Source of the DNA: Mycetocola manganoxydans
Lineage (GTDB): Bacteria > Actinomycetota > Actinomycetes > Actinomycetales > Microbacteriaceae
Assembly (NCBI RefSeq): GCF_003667545.1
Contig: NZ_RCUV01000003.1
Span: 124,001-188,000 of the forward strand
Length of the DNA stretch: 64,000 nt
Reading direction: 5' to 3'
Below the pieces are notes generated by a model that did no database searches, was not told the origin of the DNA, and saw nothing but the letters and a program-made list of their open reading frames with translations. A program made the translations under genes and the position numbers. This document shows, one piece after another, positions 16,623-24,565 of this stretch. Positions within the stretch are counted from its first letter, which is position 1. Each line of letters begins with the position of its first letter.

Positions 16623-17692
16623 CCGGCTGCCCTCTCTTCGCCGAGCCCTGTGGCTTCGGTACTGCGGTCGGCCGGAGATGCGTGGCCCTGTGTGTTGGGG
16701 CGGTGAACCGATGATCCACGCACAACCAGCGACGGTGCGACGGTGACGGTATGCGCAGCACGAGACGGTTCAGCGATGCGGGCAAGCAGGAGTTCGGCGG
16801 CAACGCGGCCGCGCTCCTCTGCTCCGAGATCGACGCTCGTCAGTCCAGGCCTGACCACTCCTGCGAGCTCCGTGTTGTCAATGCCGGTGACGACGATTTC
16901 GTGCGGGACCCGCAGTCCGAGGTCTTCGGCCGCTCGAATGGCACCGATGCCGATCAGGTCGTTCGCGGCGACGATGGCGTCAGGACGCCGGTCGCCCTCG
17001 AGAACCTGGCGTGCGGCGGCGTACCCCGCCGAGATCGTGAAGTCCTCGGCATCGACGCTGCGCGTCGTGAGAAGCGGGTGCGCGAGAACGGCCGCGGCGA
17101 AGCCATCGCGGCGAAAAGCGCCTGGGGTCGTGTCGACGGGTCCGTTCACGAAGGCGATGTCCCGGCGATCCTCGGCAACCAGGTGACCGACGACGAGACG
17201 CATCGCCGTGAGCGAGTCTGCACGGACGGTATCGAGGTTCACGTCGTCAGGCAAACGGCCGAGCACGACGACAGGTGTCGGTGTCTTGGCGAGTGCGGTG
17301 AGCAGTTCGTCGGTGACCCGGAGCGGCGAGAGGATCATGCCGTCGACATAACCGCGTCCGAGGTCGCGCACGACGTCGACCGACGATGACGAGGTGCCCG
17401 TCGACGAGAGGACCAGGCGGTAACCGGATGCGGAGACCACACGCTCGATCGCGCTCATCATTTCGACGTAGACCGGGTTGCCGATGTCGGCAACGGCATA
17501 GGCGAGCTGTTTCGTGCGGCCGCGTTTGAGGGACTGTGCCGTCGCATCGGCGACGTAGCCGAGTGTGGCGGCCGCGTGTTGCACCTTCGCGACCGTCTCC
17601 GCGCTCGCGATCTGGCCGTTCAGCGCCCGTGAGGCAGACGCCACGGAGACGCCGGCATGAGCGGCGACCTGGGTGATGGTGACACGAACCAA
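16619..17692 (-). CDS. LacI-family transcriptional repressor
   Basis: This 357-residue regulator has an N-terminal helix-turn-helix (ITQVAAHAGVSVASASRALNG), the hinge and a periplasmic-binding-protein-like effector domain (LAYAVADIGNPVY, PDAIVAANDLIGIGAIRA, GIDNTELAGVVRPGLTSVD). A TTG start at 17692 is chosen because AAAGGAG lies 4 nt upstream and no ATG or GTG begins the HTH. An open frame reaching 18286 is not coding. It is the first gene of the ten-gene operon. The operator-like palindrome at 17713-17726 suggests autorepression and control of the whole operon. Confidence 0.9.
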   Translation of the reverse strand: MVRVTITQVAAHAGVSVASASRALNGQIASAETVAKVQHAAATLGYVADATAQSLKRGRTKQLAYAVADIGNPVYVEMMSAIERVVSASGYRLVLSSTGTSSSSVDVVRDLGRGYVDGMILSPLRVTDELLTALAKTPTPVVVLGRLPDDVNLDTVRADSLTAMRLVVGHLVAEDRRDIAFVNGPVDTTPGAFRRDGFAAAVLAHPLLTTRSVDAEDFTISAGYAAARQVLEGDRRPDAIVAANDLIGIGAIRAAEDLGLRVPHEIVVTGIDNTELAGVVRPGLTSVDLGAEERGRVAAELLLARIAEPSRAAHTVTVAPSLVVRGSSVHRPNTQGHASPADRSTEATGLGEERAAG

Positions 17693-17712
17693 GGCTCTCC
17701 TTTGAGCGGAAC

Positions 17713-17726
17713 TGTAAACGTTTCCA
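17713..17726 (-). promoter_or_regulatory. LacI-family operator
   Basis: TGTAAACGTTTCCA has the GnAAACGTTTnC core typical of LacI/GalR operators. It lies about 20 nt before the repressor start codon and just downstream of the predicted transcription start, where a bound repressor would block transcription. No second copy was noticed in the window. Confidence 0.75.
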
Positions 17727-17735
17727 ACGATCTCG

Positions 17736-17764
17736 AAGATGCCACCGATACGTCTCGATGTCAA
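17736..17764 (-). promoter_or_regulatory. predicted promoter of the LacI-headed ten-gene operon
   Basis: On the minus strand a perfect -35 (TTGACA, 17764-17759) is followed by 17 bp and a weak -10 (CATCTT, 17741-17736). This places the transcription start at about 17729, at the edge of the operator. The strong -35 with a poor -10 suits a regulated promoter. Confidence 0.55.
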
Positions 17765-17841
17765 GACGTTTGACGGATGTCGCGGTCGCGCGCATGACCG
17801 GCGGAAGGGCCTCGTGGGGCCGATCGATTGCGGCGTCCCGC

Positions 17842-19044
17842 CTACTCCGCGGGCGGCGCCTCGCGTGGCATCCGCAATGCGGACAGCGCGGCGATGAGCA
17901 GGAACACCGCTGCGACGCCGAAGGCGGCGGGGAAGGATGCCACGTCGACAAGCCAGCCGGCGACGAGTGGGCCCGCAATCGCACCGAGGTCGCTCGTCAT
18001 CGAGAACACGGCGACCGGTCGGCCGCCGCGCGCGCCAGCCGTGGCATCCCCGACCGCAGCTGCGGGGGCGGTGCCCATGAACGCGGCAGCGATCCCGTAG
18101 ACGCACAGCAGCACGGTGAGGATCGCGAAGTTCGGGGCGATCGAGATCGCGAGGATCGTCGCCGCCGCGACGGTGTACGCGCCGAGGATTGCGGGTTTGC
18201 GGCCGACGGTGTCGACGAATCGGCCGGCGGGCCCGAGGGCGATCGTCTGGACGACCGCGGCGATGGCGAATGCCGCACCGGTCCACGCCGCCGTTCCCGA
18301 GAGCACCTCGACAACGAGGACCGGGATCAGTGCACTGCGCACCCCGAGAGAGGTCCAGCCGTTGGCGAAGTTGGCGAGGCAGGCGGCACGGAACCGGGGG
18401 TCCCGCAGAACGCTGCGCAGCGGCAGCTCAGCCGGCGCCGGAGCGCCCGAGTCCTCGACCGCACCTCGCTGCAGCAGAACGAGTCCGACGAGGCCGGCGA
18501 CCGCCAGCGTCCCGGCGTAGAAGAAGAACGGCGCCGTGAGCGACACCGTCGCGAGAACCCCACCGATCGCCGGGCCTGCCATTCCTCCGAGCAGGAATCC
18601 GCCCTGGTAGAAGCCGACCGAACGCCCACGACTCGACGCGGGTGTCGACCGCAGAAGCAGCGTCATCGCCGACACCGTGAACATGGCGGACCCGATGCCG
18701 CCAGCGCCCCGCAGCAGCAGGATCTCGACGTAGCTCCCGGCCAGGCCGACGAGCGCACTCGAGAGGGCGACGATCCCGATACCGATCGCGAGCAGGGTGC
18801 GCTCACCCAGCCAGTCGATGAGCCGCCCGCAGAACGGACTCGCGACGAAACGCATCAGGGCGAACGCCGACACCACGGCCCCGATTTCGAGGTAGCCGAC
18901 GCCGAAACTGCGCACGTACACCGGCAGCACGGGAACGACGACGCCGAACCCGACCATCACGAAAAACGCGATCACCCCGAGCACGAGCACGTCTCGCGGC
19001 AGACGACGAATGTTCGTCAGACGCGGGAGGGACAATCGGGGCAC
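17842..19044 (-). CDS. MFS transporter (drug-efflux-like)
   Basis: This 400-residue membrane protein has 12 predicted helices. The first loop motif GRLIDWLGERTLLAIG and the C-terminal-half repeat GRFVDTVGRKPAILGAY are MFS signatures. It resembles the drug:H+ antiporter/YfcJ-like group; the substrate is unknown. The GTG at 19044 is preferred to an ATG 14 codons upstream because TACGCT lies 6 nt before it (leaderless layout). It is probably not part of the LacI operon, since the operon's own promoter lies downstream of it. Confidence 0.82.
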   Translation of the reverse strand: MPRLSLPRLTNIRRLPRDVLVLGVIAFFVMVGFGVVVPVLPVYVRSFGVGYLEIGAVVSAFALMRFVASPFCGRLIDWLGERTLLAIGIGIVALSSALVGLAGSYVEILLLRGAGGIGSAMFTVSAMTLLLRSTPASSRGRSVGFYQGGFLLGGMAGPAIGGVLATVSLTAPFFFYAGTLAVAGLVGLVLLQRGAVEDSGAPAPAELPLRSVLRDPRFRAACLANFANGWTSLGVRSALIPVLVVEVLSGTAAWTGAAFAIAAVVQTIALGPAGRFVDTVGRKPAILGAYTVAAATILAISIAPNFAILTVLLCVYGIAAAFMGTAPAAAVGDATAGARGGRPVAVFSMTSDLGAIAGPLVAGWLVDVASFPAAFGVAAVFLLIAALSALRMPREAPPAE

Positions 19045-19050
19045 CAGCCC

Positions 19051-19056
19051 AGCGTA
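19051..19056 (-). promoter_or_regulatory. predicted leaderless -10 element of the MFS gene
   Basis: TACGCT on the minus strand is followed by 6 nt and a GTG. It supports the shorter start for the MFS gene. Confidence 0.45.
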
Positions 19057-19168
19057 TGCGGCTCCCCCGCTCGGCGGAGACAGCACCGCTTGAAAGACCC
19101 CCCGACAGGCGGATGCCTTCGGTCACCGCCCGGCCGTACCGTTGAGTCATCGTCCCAGAGGAGGCAGC

Positions 19169-20053
19169 ATGCTCGAGATCCGAAACGTCAGCAAACGCTA
19201 TGGCACCGCCCAGGTGCTCACCGACGTGAACTTCGACGTCATCCCCGGCAGAATGACCGGGTTCGTCGGCGGCAACGGCGCCGGAAAGACCACGACGATG
19301 CGAATCATCCTCGGCGTGCTCGCGTCGGACGGCGGCACCATCACCCTCGGCGGCACAAAACTCACCCCGGAAGACCGTCGGCGCTTCGGGTACATGCCCG
19401 AGGAACGCGGCCTGTACCCGAAGATGAAGGTCGAAGAGCAGCTCATCTACCTCGCGCGGCTCCATGGACTGTCCTCAGCAGCGGCGAAAAAGAACGCCGG
19501 TGCCCTGCTGGAACAACTCGGGCTCACCGAGCGCTCCAGCTCAACGGTCGAGAGCCTCTCCCTCGGAAACCAGCAGCGCGCACAGATCGCCGCAGCGCTC
19601 GTCCACGACCCGGAGGTCCTCATCCTCGACGAGCCGTTCTCCGGTCTCGACCCGCTCGCCGTCGACGTCGTCGTCAGCGTGCTCAAGGACCGCGCCGTCT
19701 CGGGTGCTCCTGTGCTCTTCTCCTCGCACCAGCTCGACATCGTCGAACGCCTCTGCGACGACCTCGTCATCATTGCGAACGGCTCGATCCGCGCGAACGG
19801 GTCCCGTGAATCGCTCCGCGCCGCACACTCGACACTCCGCTATGAACTCATCTCGAGCGGGGATGCCGGCTGGTTGCGGGCCGTTCCAGGAGTCAGCGTC
19901 GTGGACTTCGACGGTGGGTACGCCCTTTTCGATGTCGACACCGAAGCCACCGCCCAGGCCGTCCTCCGTGACGCCATCGGTCGCGGCGACGTCGCGACGT
20001 TCTCTCCGCAGCATCCGTCACTGGCACAGATTTTCAAGGAGGTCATCCGATGA
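19169..20053 (+). CDS. ABC transporter ATPase, NatA-like
   Basis: This 294-residue ATPase has Walker A GGNGAGKTT, signature LSLGNQQRAQI (LSxGxQ form), Walker B VLILDEPFSGLDP and H-loop SSHQLD. The C-terminal extension (about 230-294) is usual for exporters paired with NatB-type permeases. GAGGAGG at 19158-19164 precedes the ATG at 19169; an in-frame ATG at 19142 has no such site. TACCGT at 19137-19142 may be the -10. It is coupled to the permease gene by a 4-base overlap. The exporter may carry sodium, peptides or antibiotics. Confidence 0.9.
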   Translation: MLEIRNVSKRYGTAQVLTDVNFDVIPGRMTGFVGGNGAGKTTTMRIILGVLASDGGTITLGGTKLTPEDRRRFGYMPEERGLYPKMKVEEQLIYLARLHGLSSAAAKKNAGALLEQLGLTERSSSTVESLSLGNQQRAQIAAALVHDPEVLILDEPFSGLDPLAVDVVVSVLKDRAVSGAPVLFSSHQLDIVERLCDDLVIIANGSIRANGSRESLRAAHSTLRYELISSGDAGWLRAVPGVSVVDFDGGYALFDVDTEATAQAVLRDAIGRGDVATFSPQHPSLAQIFKEVIR

Positions 20054-21168
20054 CAACGACAACGACAACGACAACCAGGCCCCCAGCGCCGAGCATCGCG
20101 CAGAGCACCTGGCTCGTCGCCGAGCGCGAAATCACCGTGCGACTGCGCAGCAAAGCCTTCCTGATCTCCACGGGCATCCTCCTGCTGCTTGTGCTCGCGT
20201 CGATCGTCATCGGCGGTTTCGCGGCACAGAACGCGGCGAGCGAAAAGACGCCCGTCGCGGTGGTCGGAACCGCGGGGGACGCCATTCCGTCGGGAGCGGC
20301 CCTCGACATCACCGAAGCCTCGAGTGTCGACGAAGCCAGCGAGCTGGTCCGCGACGGCACCGTCGACGCGGCGATCGTCCCGGACAGTTCGACACCACTC
20401 GGCGTCGGGATCATCGCCGACACGAGTGCACCGAGCGGACTCATCGGCCAGTTGAGTATCTCGCCGCCGGTGACGCTCCTCGACGAAAACGCCACCAACC
20501 CGCTCATCACCTATTTCGTGGCCCTCGGCTTCGGGCTCGTCTTCTTCATGTCGGCAATGACGTTCGGCTCGGTCATCGCACAGAACGTCGTCGAGGAGAA
20601 GCAGACGCGAGTCGTCGAGATCCTGATGTCGGCCATCCCGGTTCACGCCCTCATGGCAGGCAAGGTACTCGGCAACTCGATCCTCGCGTTCGGCCAGATC
20701 GCGGTGATAGCCGCGCTATCGATCATCGGCCTCACCATCACAGGGCAGACCGACCTGCTGAGCGGACTTGGCACGCCCATCATCTGGTTCGTCGCGTTCT
20801 TCGCCATCGGCTTCGTCCTCCTCGCCGCTCTATTCGCGGCGACCGGGTCGATGGTGTCGCGAATGGAAGACATCGGCTCCACGACGACGCCGGTGACCAT
20901 GATGATCATGCTGCCGTACTTCGCGGTGATCTTCTTCAACGAGAACCCGACCGTGATGGCGATCATGTCCTACGTCCCCTTCTCAGCTCCGGTGGGGATG
21001 CCTGTCCGCCTGTTCCTCGGGACGGCCGCCTGGTGGGAACCGATCCTCTCCCTCGTCATCCTGGCGCTGACGACCGTTGCGTGCATCTGGGTCGGATCGC
21101 GGATCTACCAGAACTCGCTGCTGAAGATGGGTGCGCGCGTGAAATGGGGCGAAGCGCTCAAGAGCTGA
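20050..21168 (+). CDS. ABC-2 type permease, NatB-like
   Basis: This 372-residue membrane protein has one N-terminal helix, a large extracellular domain (about residues 60-150) and a C-terminal block of five helices, the ABC-2 NatB layout. EEKQTRVVEILMSAIPVHALMAGK is a family motif. The first nine residues are Met plus eight threonines, encoded by an ACGACA-type microsatellite, so length variation between strains is plausible. It forms an exporter with the upstream ATPase. Confidence 0.88.
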   Translation: MTTTTTTTTRPPAPSIAQSTWLVAEREITVRLRSKAFLISTGILLLLVLASIVIGGFAAQNAASEKTPVAVVGTAGDAIPSGAALDITEASSVDEASELVRDGTVDAAIVPDSSTPLGVGIIADTSAPSGLIGQLSISPPVTLLDENATNPLITYFVALGFGLVFFMSAMTFGSVIAQNVVEEKQTRVVEILMSAIPVHALMAGKVLGNSILAFGQIAVIAALSIIGLTITGQTDLLSGLGTPIIWFVAFFAIGFVLLAALFAATGSMVSRMEDIGSTTTPVTMMIMLPYFAVIFFNENPTVMAIMSYVPFSAPVGMPVRLFLGTAAWWEPILSLVILALTTVACIWVGSRIYQNSLLKMGARVKWGEALKS

Positions 21169-21267
21169 CGCCGCCTTTTCGGGGGTCATTTCGGGAAATG
21201 TCCGTGACATGAGGATCACTCAAGAATAGTCTGCGGAGATCACCCGGTCTGACCCGAAAGGACCGTC

Positions 21268-21618
21268 ATGACATCCTCCATTGCGCCCGAAACCGCCCTC
21301 ACCCGACGAGAGCGACAACGGCAGCTCAACCCGCTCCGCTATCACGCCATGATCAACCCGGCCCGGATCCCCGAGCCGGTCCATTTCGAACCGGGACCGA
21401 AACGCCTCAGCGCCACAGCGTTGCTGCTCGGTCTCGGTTCGTTGCTGGTTGGCTTCACGATCATCGCTCCGATCGCGGCGCTCGTCTTCGGCGTGATCGC
21501 TCTCGGCCGCGAACCAGCCCACGCCGCGCTGTCGGCGTGGGGAATCGCTACGGGCGTCGTGTTCGGAGCAATTTGGGCGGTGCTCACCCCGACCATCCTG
21601 GTTGCGTTGTTCGGCTGA
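21268..21618 (+). CDS. DUF4190-like small membrane protein
   Basis: This 116-residue protein has a polar N-terminus of about 50 residues and two hydrophobic helices separated by a short loop (VFGVIALGREPAHAALSAWGIATG), as in DUF4190. GAAAGGA lies before the ATG. A -10-like TAGTCT is at 21227-21232. Its function is unknown. Confidence 0.75.
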   Translation: MTSSIAPETALTRRERQRQLNPLRYHAMINPARIPEPVHFEPGPKRLSATALLLGLGSLLVGFTIIAPIAALVFGVIALGREPAHAALSAWGIATGVVFGAIWAVLTPTILVALFG

Positions 21619-21690
21619 ACCGGCGGCGAGTCAAGCTGGACCAGCGCCACCGTGCCGACCAGACTGGAACTGGCCACCGAGGAGGGTTCC

Positions 21691-22230
21691 ATGTCGACGT
21701 CACAGCTCCCGCAACATCCGGTCCAGGCGAGCCTCGCCAACCTCGGTTCACGCTGGCTCGTCACAATGGAGCGAACGCTTGCTCACCCCACCGACGTGAT
21801 CTGGGCCGTCCTGACGGATCGCACCCTCATCGGTCGGTGGGCGCCGTTCGATCCGGATCGCGACCTCACCGAGACCGGGTTCGTCGCCCTGCCCGAAGCG
21901 GGAGTGACGCGCGCCGAAGACGACGACTCCGAGGACTCGATCGGGACAATCGTGACGGTCGACCCACAACGGATGCTGTCGCTCGTCTGGGGCGGGGACC
22001 CTCTCGACATCGAGTTGGCGCCGACGGCATCCGGTACCGTGCTTCGGCTCAGCCATACCTTCGACGACCGCGCATCCGCATCGAGCTATGCCGCGGGCTG
22101 GCACCTGTGCCTGACCGCTCTCGACGCTGTCGCGGGAGGCGTCGAGATACCGCGGATGGTCGGCGAAGACGCACGGCTGCACGGCTGGGATTCGCTGCAG
22201 GAGCAATACACCGACCTGTTCGATTCCTGA
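21691..22230 (+). CDS. SRPBCC/AHSA1-family protein
   Basis: This 179-residue protein has the START-like hydrophobic ligand-cavity fold of the Aha1-C/CalC group: TLAHPTDVIWAVLTDRTLIGRWAPFD near the N-terminus, VTVDPQRMLSLVW and TVLRLSHTF in the sheet, and YAAGWHLCLTALDAVAGG in the last helix. GAGGAGGG at 21679-21686 selects the ATG at 21691 over one 13 codons upstream. The ligand is unknown. Confidence 0.82.
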   Translation: MSTSQLPQHPVQASLANLGSRWLVTMERTLAHPTDVIWAVLTDRTLIGRWAPFDPDRDLTETGFVALPEAGVTRAEDDDSEDSIGTIVTVDPQRMLSLVWGGDPLDIELAPTASGTVLRLSHTFDDRASASSYAAGWHLCLTALDAVAGGVEIPRMVGEDARLHGWDSLQEQYTDLFDS

Positions 22231-22270
22231 CGCGCACCTGGCCTCCCGAAATCTGCGCAAAACTAGAGGG

Positions 22271-23347
22271 GTGACCGACATCCTGCACGACCCCAACTCC
22301 CGCGGATTCGCCAGCGACAACTACGCCGGCGTGCACCCCGAAGTCCTCGAAGCGATCGCCTCCGCCAACGGCGGGCACCAGACAGCGTATGGCGCAGACG
22401 TGTACACGACCCGCTTGAGGGAGGTCTTCGCGTCACACTTCGGGGATGGAGTGCAGGTATTCCCCGTCTTCAACGGCACCGGCGCGAACGTCGTCGGACT
22501 CCAGTCGATGCTTCCCCGGTGGGGCGCCGTCATCTCCGCATCGAGCGCTCACATCAACGTCGACGAGAACGGTGCGCCGGAGCGCGTCGGCGGAATGAAA
22601 CTGCTCACCGTCGATGCCCCCGACGGGAAACTCACGCCCGAGCTGATCGACCAGGAGGCGTGGGGCTGGGGCGACGAGCACCGGGCCCAGCCGCTCGTCG
22701 TGTCGATCACGCAATCCACAGAGCTCGGCACGCTGTACAGCGTCGACGAGGTGAAGGCGATCGCGAGACACGCCCACCGCCACGGGATGAAACTGCACAT
22801 GGATGGCGCGCGGCTCTCGAATGCCGCCGCGGCTCTCGGCGTGCCGTTCCGCGACTTCACGACCGACGCCGGGGTCGACGTGCTCTCGTTCGGTGGCACC
22901 AAGAACGGCCTGCTCTTCGGCGAGGCGGTGGTGGTCCTCAACCCCGCGGCATCCGACGGCCTGATCTTCCTGCGCAAGCTGAACATGCAACTCGCGTCGA
23001 AGCTGCGCTTCGTTTCGGCACAGCTCATCGCCCTGCTCGAGGGGGACCTGTGGCTGCGTTCTGCATCCCACGCCAACGCGATGGCCGCGCGCCTTCGCAG
23101 TTCGCTCGATGACCTGGTCTCGGAGGGCGCGATCACGGGCCTCGAGTTCAGCCAGCCCACCCAGTCGAACGCGGTATTCGCGACCCTGCCGCCCGGAGTT
23201 GCCGACCGGCTCCGTGAGCAGTTCCGGTTCTACGACTGGGACGCCGCGAAGAATGAGGTGCGCTGGATGGCGTCGTTCGACACGACCGAGGCCGATATCG
23301 ACGCGTTCGTCGCCGGAATCCGGGCGGAATTGGCACCCATCGCATAA
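22271..23347 (+). CDS. Low-specificity threonine aldolase (PLP enzyme)
   Basis: This 358-residue fold-type I PLP enzyme is predicted to cleave threonine or allo-threonine to glycine and acetaldehyde. FASDNYAGVHPEVLEAI is the family N-terminus. LHMDGARLSNAAAALG contains the cofactor Asp and Arg. SFGGTKNGLLFGE carries the Schiff-base lysine. It starts at a GTG with AGAGGG directly upstream. It is followed at once by an 80-bp family B repeat that may end transcription. Confidence 0.87.
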   Translation: MTDILHDPNSRGFASDNYAGVHPEVLEAIASANGGHQTAYGADVYTTRLREVFASHFGDGVQVFPVFNGTGANVVGLQSMLPRWGAVISASSAHINVDENGAPERVGGMKLLTVDAPDGKLTPELIDQEAWGWGDEHRAQPLVVSITQSTELGTLYSVDEVKAIARHAHRHGMKLHMDGARLSNAAAALGVPFRDFTTDAGVDVLSFGGTKNGLLFGEAVVVLNPAASDGLIFLRKLNMQLASKLRFVSAQLIALLEGDLWLRSASHANAMAARLRSSLDDLVSEGAITGLEFSQPTQSNAVFATLPPGVADRLREQFRFYDWDAAKNEVRWMASFDTTEADIDAFVAGIRAELAPIA

Positions 23348-23357
23348 CCCGCCGGTC

Positions 23358-23437
23358 CGTTCAACAGGCGCAATCCTGCGTTCGTCACGCTCAACAGGCG
23401 CCAGACGGGGCTCCGGGCCGGAGGCGCCTGTTGAACG
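23358..23437. repeat. 80-bp intergenic repeat, family B copy 1 (two direct units plus one inverted)
   Basis: CGTTCAACAGGCG (23358-23370) and CGCTCAACAGGCG (23388-23400) are direct units 30 bp apart. CGCCTGTTGAACG (23425-23437) is the inverted unit. Units 2 and 3 can form a 15-bp stem with one mismatch and a 20-nt loop; unit 1 can compete for the same arm. It lies between convergent genes, where it could act as a two-way terminator. The second copy at 36419-36498 has identical spacing. Confidence 0.8.
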
Positions 23438-23450
23438 CGCGGCAGTACAT

Positions 23451-24431
23451 CTAGCCGCGGTCGGCGAGCAGCCGATCGAACAGGGAATCCGTCTCGGCGT
23501 CGACGACCCGTCGCGACTCGTCGGCGTCGTACCACTCGACGATCTCGCGAGCCCCGTCGCTGAAGAGCGTGCGCTGGCCGAAGTCAGGAACGAGGGCCTT
23601 GAGTTTGCTGTTGTCGAACACACTCGAATGGGTCTTGTCGCCGAGCAGTCCGGCTCCCAGGTCGGGAGCGGCCGCTGCGATGACGTCGCTGGTCACGTGA
23701 ACGATTTCGGGTTCGACGCCTGCTGCCGCGCCGAGCGCGCGATAGATGGCGTCCCAGGTCGGGGCTTCGTCTCCCGTGATGTGGAAAGCCTCGCCGATCG
23801 CGGCAGGATGACCGAGCAGTCCGACGAACCCGACGGCGAAGTCGCGCGTGTGGGTGATGGTCCAGAGGGAACTGCCGTCTCCATGCACCACGACCGGTGC
23901 ACCGCGTCGCATCCGCTCGACATCAGTCCAGCCGCCGAGGGTCGGAAGCGCTGTGCGGTCGTAAGTGTGGGAGGGCCGCACGATCGTGAGCGGATAACCG
24001 CTCGCCCGGTACTCGGCGACGAGCACGTCTTCGCACGCGATCTTGTTGCGCGAGTACTCCCAGAACGGGTTGCGGAGCGGCGTCGACTCGGTGATCGGCA
24101 AGCGTGAGGGCGGCGTCTGGTACGCAGAAGCCGAGCTGATGAACACGTATTGTCCGGTGCGATCGCGGAACGTGTCGAGGTGCAGCTGGCCGGGAGTGAA
24201 GCTCAGGAAGTCGGCGACGACACCGAACCGACGGTTCCCGATCGCGGCGGTGACGGCCTCCGTGTCGCGGACGTCCGCCTGCAGCGTCTCGATACCGTCG
24301 GGCAGTGGGCGCTTCGTCGACTCACCGCGATTGAGGACGGTGACCTCCCAGCCGCGTTCGGCGGCGAGCGCCACCGAAGCCGAACTGATGATGCCGGTAC
24401 CGCCGAGAAACAGGACACTTTTTGCAGTCAT
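23451..24431 (-). CDS. NAD-dependent epimerase/dehydratase-like reductase
   Basis: This 326-residue extended-SDR protein has the NAD motif LFLGGTGIISSASVALA at the N-terminus, adenine-site QADVRD and a YSRNKIACED motif carrying the Tyr-x3-Lys pair. The remainder resembles plant-type isoflavone-reductase/CSP41-like epimerases. The ATG at 24431 is chosen because it begins the Rossmann strand; the longer frame overlaps the divergent acetyl-CoA synthetase. The substrate is unknown. Confidence 0.8.
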   Translation of the reverse strand: MTAKSVLFLGGTGIISSASVALAAERGWEVTVLNRGESTKRPLPDGIETLQADVRDTEAVTAAIGNRRFGVVADFLSFTPGQLHLDTFRDRTGQYVFISSASAYQTPPSRLPITESTPLRNPFWEYSRNKIACEDVLVAEYRASGYPLTIVRPSHTYDRTALPTLGGWTDVERMRRGAPVVVHGDGSSLWTITHTRDFAVGFVGLLGHPAAIGEAFHITGDEAPTWDAIYRALGAAAGVEPEIVHVTSDVIAAAAPDLGAGLLGDKTHSSVFDNSKLKALVPDFGQRTLFSDGAREIVEWYDADESRRVVDAETDSLFDRLLADRG

Positions 24432-24552
24432 GCGCCCATCCTCTCGTGACTTGGCGGATTTCGCGGGCTTCGCGACAAATTCGCCGGGAACCTTGACATC
24501 GGCGCACGTTACGTCGCGTTTCCTCGCGATTTCGACAGCCAACGAGCCGACC

Positions 24553-24558
24553 GTAACG
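24553..24558 (+). promoter_or_regulatory. predicted leaderless -10 element of acsA
   Basis: TAACGT is followed by 7 nt and the ATG at 24566. CGTTACG at 24508-24514 and CGTAACG at 24551-24557 form an inverted pair in the same divergent promoter region and may be a regulator site. Confidence 0.45.
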
Positions 24559-24565
24559 TCGAAGA

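Noticed and set aside
17758-19809. Plus-strand open frame of 683 codons
   Set aside because: It crosses an MFS gene in antisense and then runs out of frame through the ABC ATPase gene. Low-complexity Arg-rich translation.
23358-23402. Possible mini CRISPR from units 30 bp apart
   Set aside because: Only two direct units, the third is inverted, there are no cas genes, and the second locus has the same fixed geometry without new spacers being added.
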